In this document: positions 7,033-13,395 of the stretch, in pieces | Numbering within the stretch: the first letter of the stretch is position 1 | Layout of the letters: every line of letters begins with the position of its first letter | From: an uncultured Saprospiraceae bacterium | GTDB lineage: Bacteria > Bacteroidota > Bacteroidia > Chitinophagales > Saprospiraceae | Reading direction: 5' to 3' | NCBI GenBank assembly: GCA_937930625.1 | Contig: CALHBW010000266.1 | Coordinates: forward strand, 1-13,711 | DNA length: 13,711 nt | Position numbers and translations under genes: made by a program | The notes under the pieces: generated by a model | Database searches by the model: none | What the model was told of the DNA's origin: nothing | Seen by the model: only the letters and a program-made list of their open reading frames with translations

Positions 7033-7698
7033 TTATTTTCCTCCTCCCTGAATAACACCCCAAATCTGTCTGCCAAAGAAAAACAGAACAATCAAATATA
7101 CAATTGGAGGTACACCCGCTATAGACAGAAATGCCATCACGATGAACATAACGATAATAGGACCAACAACAGCCGCAGGATGTACTTGAGTATTACGTTT
7201 CATTTGCAGCCGCTTTTGTTGCTGTTGCTGCTGTGCGGCTTGGCGGCGTTGCATTTCGCGCTGAATTTGTTGCTCTCTGGTCAGTGGCTTGGGTTTTTGC
7301 CCCAATGATTGCGGAGCTTTAGATTTGGGCGCAACCTTGACCTGTGCTTTGGTTTGCTTGGGTTGTACCTCAAATTCAGGCAATTCGAGCGGGTCATTGA
7401 GTGTAGGTTTTGATTTTTGTGTTTGTACTTTTGGTGGTTCGGGTACAATAATATCTGTGTCCGCATTAGGCACTTCGGCGAGTGCGCCCGGATCTATCTC
7501 CCCAATAGTAGGCAATTCCCAATCAACTGTCGGTATTTCAAAATCCAAAGCATCTCCACGCTCCACTTCAAGTACTTTGGCTTTGGAGCTACGCTCACGC
7601 GGACGATATTCGTCGTAAGGTGGGTGTGGACGCCGACGTTTTGACTTATTATAGGGTCGATTTTTTCTGGATTCCGACTTATTATAACGTTTGTTCAT
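7033..7698 (-). CDS. Hypothetical basic, Pro/Gln-rich protein with two C-terminal membrane segments
   Basis: I do not recognise this 221-residue protein. Its first 40 residues are very basic and Asn/Arg/Lys-rich (NKRYNKSESRKNRPYNKSKR). Residues 45-85 are acidic and contain EIPTVDWELPTIGEIDPGAL. Residues 86-140 are a Pro/Lys/Gln linker, and 141-170 form a charged Gln-rich helix with a run of six glutamines that could be a short coiled coil. Residues about 175-194 and 197-214 are two hydrophobic segments joined by GVPP, most likely a membrane hairpin, leaving a short IQGGGK tail. With both ends on the same side and the N-terminus strongly basic, the long tail is probably cytoplasmic. The composition looks like a disordered tether with a membrane anchor. 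The start ATG at 7698 is followed upstream within 2 bases by a repeat. It appears to be transcribed alone; function unknown. Confidence 0.72.
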   Translation of the reverse strand: MNKRYNKSESRKNRPYNKSKRRRPHPPYDEYRPRERSSKAKVLEVERGDALDFEIPTVDWELPTIGEIDPGALAEVPNADTDIIVPEPPKVQTQKSKPTLNDPLELPEFEVQPKQTKAQVKVAPKSKAPQSLGQKPKPLTREQQIQREMQRRQAAQQQQQQKRLQMKRNTQVHPAAVVGPIIVMFIVMAFLSIAGVPPIVYLIVLFFFGRQIWGVIQGGGK

Positions 7699-7699
7699 A

Positions 7700-7767
7700 A
7701 TTAGTTCATAGTTGATGGTTCATAGTTCATAGTTCGTTCAAAACCATGAACTACGAACTATCAACCA
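7700..7767. repeat. Quasi-tandem TTCATAG repeat forming a hairpin directly upstream of a start codon
   Basis: Arms 7710-7732 and 7743-7765 are inverted copies with 4 mismatches, extendable by 2 more pairs to 7708-7767, around a 10-base loop. The left arm is itself made of variants of the unit AGTTCATAGTTGAT. In the minus-strand transcript most of the mismatches become G-U pairs, so the hairpin would be stable in the leader of the 7033-7698 gene. The first 17 bases (7700-7716, ATTAGTTCATAGTTGAT) recur exactly at 12030-12046, upstream of the SusC gene start. Confidence 0.65.
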
Positions 7768-7842
7768 TAAACTTACTTACAGCAATTTACAAATAAAAAA
7801 TCATATTTGTTACCTTTATGTTCAAAATATTGAACAAGCACT

Positions 7843-7893
7843 AAATTCCAAACGCTTCTAAAATTGGACTTTGGAATTTGGTACTTGGAATTT
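7843..7893. repeat. Short inverted and direct repeat upstream of the 5'-nucleotidase-like lipoprotein
   Basis: AAATTCCAAA (7843-7852) and TTTGGAATTT (7870-7879) are perfect inverted copies. TTGGAATTT then repeats directly at 7885-7893, ending 9 bases before the ATG at 7903. This looks like another short-period degenerate repeat or a leader hairpin; no promoter is clear. Confidence 0.5.
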
Positions 7894-7902
7894 CACTTAG
7901 TT

Positions 7903-8634
7903 ATGAATCGTTTTTTTACATTTTTAATACTCATAAATCTGGCAGCTTGTGCGCCGCGTATTCATTATATCAATACCTCTTCTGAATACATTAAAGCAGA
8001 AGAAACTGCAAATGATACGGAGATTGCAGAGATGATTGCGCCATACAAAGAACGGCTTGATGCAGAAATGAATACCGTCATCGGCAATACAGCAAAGGAG
8101 CTTGTAAAGGCAAAACCTGAATCGCCAATGGGCAATTGGCTCGCAGATTTAATTCACAAAAAAAGCGAAGATTATTATCGGTCGGAAATTGATTTTGCCT
8201 TGGTGAATTACGGTGGCATACGTATCCCTGTTTTGGCAGAAGGGGAAGTGACGCGAGGCAAAATCTTTGAACTGATGCCGTTTGATAATATGCTCGTTGT
8301 ATTGGAAATTAATGGGGCTACGGTACGACAAATTTTCGGTACAATGGCTGCGAACGGTGGTTGGCCCATTAGTCAACAAGTTGCTTATGTGATTGAAAAT
8401 GAATTGCCTGTGAATATTCTCATTAATGGCGAAGCATTGGACGATGGCAAAATATACAAGGTAGCTCTTTCTGATTATCTGGCAAATGGCGGAGATAATT
8501 TATTTTTCCTAAAAGATAAAAAACGAAATAATCTGGGCGTACTGTTTCGGGATGCGATGTTTGAATATATCGTTGAGCAGGATGGCGATGCGATGGACGC
8601 AGCAGTAGAAGGGCGCGTAATTGTGCGGGAGTGA
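7903..8634 (+). CDS. Lipoprotein consisting of a 5'-nucleotidase C-terminal domain
   Basis: The 243-residue product starts with a lipoprotein signal: MNRFFTFLILINLAAC, with lipobox LAAC and the acylated Cys at residue 16. The rest is the 5'-nucleotidase C-terminal (substrate-binding) domain: SPMGNWLAD (74-82), NYGGIR (102-107, Arg107 a likely substrate-binding arginine), MPFDNMLVVLE (125-135) and YKVALSDYLANGGD (185-198). In UshA-like enzymes this domain binds the nucleotide, while a separate N-terminal metallophosphatase domain holds the metals. That catalytic domain is missing here, so the protein alone should not hydrolyse nucleotides. In many Bacteroidota the two domains are separate adjacent genes; no partner follows here. 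I chose the ATG at 7903 because it places the lipobox correctly; an in-frame start at 7864 would add 13 residues translated from a repeat. A double TGA ends the gene. Confidence 0.85.
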   Translation: MNRFFTFLILINLAACAPRIHYINTSSEYIKAEETANDTEIAEMIAPYKERLDAEMNTVIGNTAKELVKAKPESPMGNWLADLIHKKSEDYYRSEIDFALVNYGGIRIPVLAEGEVTRGKIFELMPFDNMLVVLEINGATVRQIFGTMAANGGWPISQQVAYVIENELPVNILINGEALDDGKIYKVALSDYLANGGDNLFFLKDKKRNNLGVLFRDAMFEYIVEQDGDAMDAAVEGRVIVRE

Positions 8635-8799
8635 TGACAATTTTAACCAATGTTATCTCCATGTTCATCAAGGTAGTTTGACACTTGTATATCTCAAGTA
8701 AATTAATGTAAAATTATTCTACTGAACAATATTTTTATTTAAATTGTAAATAAATGATTATCAACAAGTTGCAACTAAATTAAAAAGAAAAGCACGATA

Positions 8800-8879
8800 T
8801 ATCTCCCCCTTTGGAGGGGGTTGGGGGGAGGAAAAACAGCCGAAAATCCTCCCCCCAGCCCCCTCCAAAGGGGGAGATA
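8800..8879. repeat. GC-rich inverted repeat, 33-bp arms
   Basis: Arms 8800-8832 (beginning TATCTCCCCCTTTGGAGGGG) and 8847-8879 are reverse complements with a single mismatch, around a 14-base A-rich loop. Each arm also contains its own small dyad (CCCCCTTTGGAGGGGG). The G/C tracts stand out sharply from the AT-rich surroundings. As RNA it would be a very stable hairpin and could terminate both convergent genes, but there are no U tracts at its ends, so it looks more like a dispersed repeat (REP/MITE-like) than a standard terminator. Confidence 0.85.
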
Positions 8880-9009
8880 GTCCGCGTTTACACTCAAATT
8901 TGAATTACACATTTATCTGATAATAAATTAAATACAATTTGTAAAAATCGTTGTTTAATAAGATATTTTTTCACTAAAAAAATGATTATATAATTGTTTT
9001 CTCAATAGA

Positions 9010-9026
9010 ATTTTGCGAAGCAAAAT
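9010..9026 (-). terminator. Possible terminator hairpin for the SusC-like gene
   Basis: ATTTTGC (9010-9016), loop GAA, GCAAAAT (9020-9026) form a perfect 7-bp stem 39 bases past the minus-strand stop at 9065. The stem is short and mostly A-T and no good T run follows, so this is weak. Confidence 0.3.
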
Positions 9027-9064
9027 CAAAAATAACAATCATACAATTTTGCCCATCAAACAAT

Positions 9065-12025
9065 TTAAAATGTCGCCGTAACGTGGAAGTTATAGCGTTT
9101 GGATGATGGAAATGGCGTAACTTCTACACCTTGCGACAAGCCACCTGCACCAAAGTTGGAAACTTCAGGGTCGTAACTATTATAGGTAAAGAAGTTGAGC
9201 AAATTGGTACCGGAAAATCCGATTTTGAGTCTGGCAACATCTCCGAGCATTGTTTTAGGAACGGTGTAAAACAGACCAACTTCACGCAATCTGACATAGC
9301 TTGCATCCTCTATATAAGGCTCTGTATTTGAACCTAATTGACTTAGGCGGTAGTCACCGTTGCCGACTGCGCCTTGTGGGTCAAGGTCAATATCATCGTA
9401 ATCGTGTGTGGTATTGTTCAAATCAAAAAGTAAGGAAGATAGATTGATGTTGTCACCACCTTGTTTCCAGTGAACTAAGAAACTCAAATCGAAGTTTTGA
9501 TAGCTCAATTGATTGTAGAAAGTCGTCTGAAAATCCGCTTCACTATTACCATATATTTGCAATGACGCATCGCCATCGTTCAAGCCCACGTCAGGATTTG
9601 GTCCTACACCTATAATGGTGGTCGGGCTGAATCCTTCTTTAATGAGAAATTGTCCGAGGAAATCTGCGAAACCACCCGTCGTATAGTCAGGTACAAGTAA
9701 TTTGGTCACTTCAGCTTGGTTTCTCCACCAACCTATACGTGTTGACCAATCAAAATCCTCGGTATCAATAATTTGTGCATTCAAACCAATTTCAAGTCCT
9801 CTATTTTCCAATTCTGCCGCATTGGTCACTTGGCTACTGAAACCCGAAGAAGTTGGTACATCGGCATTGAGCAAGAGGTTAGCAACTGATTTGATGTAGT
9901 AAGTCGCATCCAGTAAAATTCTGTTCTTAGCAAAGCCCAAATCAAAGCCAAATTCTAACTCAGTCTGACGCTCTGGTCCTACCGCCGAATTACCTTCCAA
10001 GCTACCAATCGTAACACCCGGCTGACCATCTACGATGACACTACCAAAGGAAGTAAATTTAGAACCAAAGGTTGGGAAATTACCCGACTGACCGAAGGCA
10101 GTACGGAATTTGAGTTGACTCAAAGCACCTTCGCCGTTCATAAATTCGTGGGCATTTATCGCCAAAGAAGCTTTTGGATAGAAGAACAATTCGTTGGGAT
10201 CACTATTATTAGAAGACTTGTCTCCTCTCAATCCGACGGTGAACATTACCTTGTCTTGCCAGTTTATTTCTTCCTGTACAAAAAAGCCTTTATCTTGTTG
10301 AAGCAGTCTTGATTGTGTCACGTTTCTTGTACCTGATTGGTCGAGATTGGTCTGCAAACCAATCAAATTTGAACCGACACCAAGTATCGTGTTTCTGTTA
10401 AAATTTTCTTGTGTAACCCCCAATTGAGTACGGAAATTCAAGCCGCTATTGGTGTAAAATGAATGTACCAAAAAGGCAGCGAGGTTGTTGTTGAAACTAT
10501 TGGTACTACCTTGTACAGATACACCGTTCAAGCCTGCGCCATTGCTCTGAAATTGTACATCATTCGGGAAGAGTGCAGCCGTAGCCAAGTTGTAATAATC
10601 AATACCTCCTCTAAAAATGAAACGTAAGCTATTATTATCGCTCGTCAATAATTTTGCTGTTACCGTTCCACCACCTATCAAACGATTCACTTTTTCGTTG
10701 TTCGTGATTTTTGCTGCTGTTTCCAAGAAATTGGAAGGCGCGTATGGATTGGCAGGATAAACGCCGTTGGCATCCGGCAAAAGCTGTGCAAATGAAGGCG
10801 TAGAGGTAAACGAAATACCCATCGTAGTACCCGAATTATCATTATTGAAAAAACCTCTATCTGCTGATGAATTGACGTAAGAAGTCGTCGTAGCAACATC
10901 TAACCAATCTGTAATTTTGTGCGTGACATTGATGCGCGCAGAAGCTTTGTTGTAACCTGTATTTTCTACAATACCTTCCTCTGCTTTGTACGTACCACCT
11001 ACGAAGAATGACGTCTTTTCGCTACCACCAAGAATCGAAAGACGCGAGGTAGAAAGCAAACCTTTGTTGCCATAAAGCAATTCTTCATAATTGGTTGCCG
11101 GATTATTGCGAAATTCGTCAATTGCGGATGCAAAATTGGAGTTCAGAACACGGTCTTCCGTCCATTCACGTTGCCCCAATGGATTGAGCATTTCCGTCCA
11201 ACCAAGCGATTGTTTGAAACTCACTTCGGTTGGTCCTGCTTTACCTTTTTTGGTCGTAATAATGACCACACCCCCCGATGCACGCGAACCATATTGCGCC
11301 GCTGCCGAAGCTCCTTTTAGGATTTCGACGGTCTCAATATCTTCCGGGTCAATATCCGCCAAACGATTCGATGGATTGTCCTGATTAGAAGTACTACCAC
11401 CCGAAGAAGCCGCCGAAACGATATTCAAACCCGCAGGAATAGAGGAATTGTCAATATAAACCCCATCCATAATAATTAGCGGTTGCGACGAACCATTGAT
11501 GGAAGTTGTACCCCGTGTTTTGATGGAAATACCACCACCCGGCGCACCCGAATTGGCGCGTATTTCTGCACCTTTAAATTTTCCGTAAAGTGCTGCATCT
11601 GTAGTTGTTGCAACCGTTACGCCTGTCAGTTCTGTCGAAGAAATAGAAGCCACTGAGTTGGCAAGATTACTCCTTTTTACCGAGGTCGCCAATCCTGTAA
11701 CGACGACTTCGTCCAGCACACTCGAACCTTCTGACATAATAATACTCGAAGCACTGCCACTTGATATGTCAATCGTTTGTGTCTCAAAACCCGTGTAACT
11801 GATTTCCAGTTCGGTTGCCCCTTCCGGCACTTTTAATGAATAATTGCCATCGAGGTCAGTAGCTGTACCAATAACAGTCCCCTTGACAATAACGTTAACA
11901 CCAATAAGCGGAATCCCCGCAGCGTCTGTAATTGTTCCGGTAGCCGTTGATTGTGCCTGTGCAAGGCTGACCACCAGAAAAAGAGACATTAGTGTAATGC
12001 TAATTTTCGTAATTAATTGTCTCAT
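9065..12025 (-). CDS. SusC/RagA family TonB-dependent outer-membrane receptor
   Basis: This 986-residue protein has a signal peptide (1-25, ending AQA). A carboxypeptidase regulatory-like beta-sandwich domain follows at about 27-98 (TGTITDAAGIPLIGVNV...GTATDLDGNYSL), which is the N-terminal extension specific to SusC relatives. The conserved junction VLDEVVVTG is at 103-111. The plug runs to about residue 264 and includes PLIIMDGVYID, DIDPEDIETVEILKGASA, QYGSRASGGVVIITTKKGK. The rest is a long beta-barrel ending in the aromatic FHVTATF strand needed for outer-membrane insertion. Such receptors import glycans, peptides or other large substrates using TonB/ExbBD energy, normally with a SusD lipoprotein lid encoded just downstream. 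Here nothing encoding SusD follows on the same strand, so this is an orphan receptor or pairs with a distant gene. The substrate cannot be predicted. A hairpin lies 25 bases upstream of the start. Length is normal and the frame is intact. Confidence 0.93.
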   Translation of the reverse strand: MRQLITKISITLMSLFLVVSLAQAQSTATGTITDAAGIPLIGVNVIVKGTVIGTATDLDGNYSLKVPEGATELEISYTGFETQTIDISSGSASSIIMSEGSSVLDEVVVTGLATSVKRSNLANSVASISSTELTGVTVATTTDAALYGKFKGAEIRANSGAPGGGISIKTRGTTSINGSSQPLIIMDGVYIDNSSIPAGLNIVSAASSGGSTSNQDNPSNRLADIDPEDIETVEILKGASAAAQYGSRASGGVVIITTKKGKAGPTEVSFKQSLGWTEMLNPLGQREWTEDRVLNSNFASAIDEFRNNPATNYEELLYGNKGLLSTSRLSILGGSEKTSFFVGGTYKAEEGIVENTGYNKASARINVTHKITDWLDVATTTSYVNSSADRGFFNNDNSGTTMGISFTSTPSFAQLLPDANGVYPANPYAPSNFLETAAKITNNEKVNRLIGGGTVTAKLLTSDNNSLRFIFRGGIDYYNLATAALFPNDVQFQSNGAGLNGVSVQGSTNSFNNNLAAFLVHSFYTNSGLNFRTQLGVTQENFNRNTILGVGSNLIGLQTNLDQSGTRNVTQSRLLQQDKGFFVQEEINWQDKVMFTVGLRGDKSSNNSDPNELFFYPKASLAINAHEFMNGEGALSQLKFRTAFGQSGNFPTFGSKFTSFGSVIVDGQPGVTIGSLEGNSAVGPERQTELEFGFDLGFAKNRILLDATYYIKSVANLLLNADVPTSSGFSSQVTNAAELENRGLEIGLNAQIIDTEDFDWSTRIGWWRNQAEVTKLLVPDYTTGGFADFLGQFLIKEGFSPTTIIGVGPNPDVGLNDGDASLQIYGNSEADFQTTFYNQLSYQNFDLSFLVHWKQGGDNINLSSLLFDLNNTTHDYDDIDLDPQGAVGNGDYRLSQLGSNTEPYIEDASYVRLREVGLFYTVPKTMLGDVARLKIGFSGTNLLNFFTYNSYDPEVSNFGAGGLSQGVEVTPFPSSKRYNFHVTATF

Positions 12026-12029
12026 GATT

Positions 12030-12101
12030 ATTAGTTCATAGTTGATAGTCCATCATCCGTAGAGACGACTGTATTTTTCAGTTGTGAGTTACGGATGATG
12101 G
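12030..12101. repeat. Leader repeat and hairpin upstream of the SusC-like gene
   Basis: Bases 12030-12046 repeat exactly the 17-mer found at 7700-7716, again beginning a few bases from a minus-strand start codon. Next to it, CCATCATCCGTA (12050-12061) and TACGGATGATGG (12090-12101) are perfect 12-bp inverted arms. A second stem inside (ACGACTG at 12065-12071 with CAGTTGT at 12079-12085, one G-T pair) closes a 7-base T-rich loop. On the minus strand this would fold in the untranslated leader of the receptor gene, so it could be an attenuator or simply a mobile repeat. Confidence 0.6.
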
Positions 12102-12512
12102 GCTGATTAATGTTATCAATACACGAAGTAACTAATTAAAATTTAAATTAATGAAATATTATTACCGAATTTTCGCAAAAACTTTGATAATATCTATTCT
12201 AAAACCCAACCTTTTCGCAGAAATAGCCGTTATACATAATACAAAAACTCTACGGACAAACTCACTATCAACACCTTCACACACATGACAATCCTTACCT
12301 TCTAAAACATATAATATTCTAAATACATTTTATACAATGTTTTTTATCTTATTTTTTTAAAATAATTACATAATTTCCAATTTTGGCGAACTATTTGTGT
12401 AGAAAATGTGTATTATATATTAGTTAGAAAAAAATTACACAATATATAAGTTAATATTTAACTTAATTTAAATATAGATTTACGAAGGCATAACCATCAA
12501 AAATTTATTAAA
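12102..12512. other. AT-rich divergent intergenic region between susC-like gene and arfB
   Basis: This stretch must hold the promoters of the receptor gene (-) and arfB (+). I see no coding frame or RNA gene, and no convincing Bacteroidota TTTG/TAnnTTTG promoter pair. One perfect dyad, TAAGTTAA-TAT-TTAACTTA at 12447-12465, lies 47 bases before the arfB start; in such AT-rich sequence it may be chance. Confidence 0.4.
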
Positions 12513-12929
12513 ATGATGCAGAGAGATTTTACACAGGAATTTTCATTCAAGACCTCCCGAAGCGGTGGAAAAGGTGGACAAAACGTCAATAAAGTATCTT
12601 CAAAGGTAATGCTTTTATTTCACGTTGATTCATCTAATTTACTGACTATCAGTGAAAAAGCAGCGATTAAAAAGAAACTGAATCACCGAATGTCGGTGAG
12701 TGGTCATTTACATATCACAAGTGAAAAGACACGCTCCCAACATCGCAATAAGCAAGAAGCAATTGACCTCTTTTACATGTTGCTGTCGCAATCATTGGTA
12801 AAAGAAAAGAAGCGTATCGCCACCGCTATTCCGAAAGGAGTACAAGAAAAAAGATTGAAAAACAAACGCGCTACCGCCGAACGCAAGCAAACCCGTAAGA
12901 AGGTGCGCGTATCGGATTATACTGCTTAA
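12513..12929 (+). CDS. arfB: Peptidyl-tRNA hydrolase ArfB (ribosome-rescue factor)
   Basis: The 138-residue protein is ArfB (YaeJ), which frees ribosomes stalled on mRNAs lacking a stop codon by hydrolysing peptidyl-tRNA. The release-factor catalytic motif is intact: SGGKGGQNVNK at 17-27 with GGQ at 21-23. There is no codon-recognition domain, so this is not RF1 or RF2. The C-terminal tail from about residue 107 (PKGVQEKRLKNKRATAERK...) is rich in Lys and Arg, as required in ArfB to occupy the empty mRNA channel of the stalled ribosome. Length matches the family (E. coli 140 residues). Two tandem ATG codons stand at 12513 and 12516; either could be the start. It stands alone, divergent from the SusC gene and convergent with msrB. 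Confidence 0.93.
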   Translation: MMQRDFTQEFSFKTSRSGGKGGQNVNKVSSKVMLLFHVDSSNLLTISEKAAIKKKLNHRMSVSGHLHITSEKTRSQHRNKQEAIDLFYMLLSQSLVKEKKRIATAIPKGVQEKRLKNKRATAERKQTRKKVRVSDYTA

Positions 12930-13001
12930 GTTTAAGTCTAAGTTTAAATTAATACAAAGTTTGGCTACGTCAAACTTCATTTTAATCTTAAACTTAAACT
13001 T
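12928..13001. terminator. Bidirectional terminator between arfB and msrB
   Basis: Between the convergent stops an inner hairpin has arms AAGTTTG (12957-12963) and CAAACTT (12971-12977) with loop GCTACGT. Outer arms AAGTTTAAGT (12928-12937) and ACTTAAACTT (12992-13001) are perfect inverted copies reaching into both gene ends. A/T-rich flanks on both sides suit termination in both directions. The outer arms are built from repeats of AAGTTTA. Confidence 0.6.
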
Positions 13002-13395
13002 CTTTAGGTTTAAATTTCATCGACACAGAATTGATGCAATACCGCTTGCCGGAAGGTGGCGGACCGTCGTTGAAGATGTGACCGAGGTGTCCACCACAAT
13101 TGCTGCACAATAACTCTACTCGTCTCATTCCGTGAGAGTTATCTTCTTTTTGTACAATGCTTGCTGATTCCAATTCACCCCAAAAGCTGGGCCAGCCACA
13201 GCCGGAATGATATTTATTTTCGGAAGAAAATAACTCAAATCCACAACCCGCACATTCATATGTACCTTCTTTTTTTGTATCAGTATATTCGCCTGTAAAA
13301 GCACGTTCTGTGCCTGCTTGTCGCAAGACGCGAAACTCCTCCGGTGTGAGGATTTCCTTCCATTCTTCTTCCGTTTTTGTTACTTTGAATTGCAT
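12994..13395 (-). CDS. msrB: Peptide-methionine (R)-S-oxide reductase MsrB
   Basis: The 133-residue protein reduces the R form of methionine sulfoxide in proteins, with electrons from thioredoxin. Two CxxC pairs, Cys48/Cys51 and Cys97/Cys100, form the structural zinc site. SGCGWPSF (64-71) contains the likely resolving Cys66, and the catalytic cysteine is Cys120 in RYCINSVS. SHGMRRVE and GHLGHIFNDGPPPSGKRYC are family signatures. I take the ATG at 13395, giving MQFKVTKTEEEWKEIL, the usual MsrB N-terminus. An in-frame ATG at 13464 would add 23 residues translated from an intergenic repeat, and is rejected. There is no signal peptide, so it acts in the cytoplasm. It is a single-domain MsrB without an MsrA fusion. 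Confidence 0.96.
   Translation of the reverse strand: MQFKVTKTEEEWKEILTPEEFRVLRQAGTERAFTGEYTDTKKEGTYECAGCGFELFSSENKYHSGCGWPSFWGELESASIVQKEDNSHGMRRVELLCSNCGGHLGHIFNDGPPPSGKRYCINSVSMKFKPKEV

Larger units (their letters stand above)
8635..9064. other. 430-bp gap between convergent genes
   Basis: The gap between the lipoprotein gene (+) and the SusC-like gene (-) is AT-rich apart from a GC-rich inverted repeat at 8800-8879 and a small hairpin at 9010-9026. I see no coding frame, tRNA or other RNA gene. The expected metallophosphatase gene or a SusD gene is absent. Confidence 0.6.

Noticed and set aside
6973..7308. Plus-strand open frame across the gap and the end of the 7033-7698 gene
   Set aside because: It is mostly antisense to the membrane-protein gene; its hydrophobic Leu-rich stretch is the complement of the Gln-rich region there.
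7864..7902. Upstream ATG for the 5'-nucleotidase-like lipoprotein
   Set aside because: It would add 13 residues from a TTGGAATTT repeat and move the lipobox away from the usual position; the ATG at 7903 gives a proper signal.
11091..11384. Plus-strand open frame inside the SusC-like gene
   Set aside because: It is antisense to the conserved plug domain and has no independent support; other plus-strand frames in 9100-12040 were dropped for the same reason.
12140..12190. Bacteroidota-type promoter for the SusC-like gene on the minus strand
   Set aside because: A TTTG is present about 17 bases before a TATTTC, but the second element does not match TAnnTTTG well enough to claim.
12447..12465. 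Operator for arfB (TAAGTTAA dyad)
   Set aside because: A perfect 8-bp dyad of almost only A and T is expected by chance in such AT-rich DNA; mentioned only within the intergenic entry.
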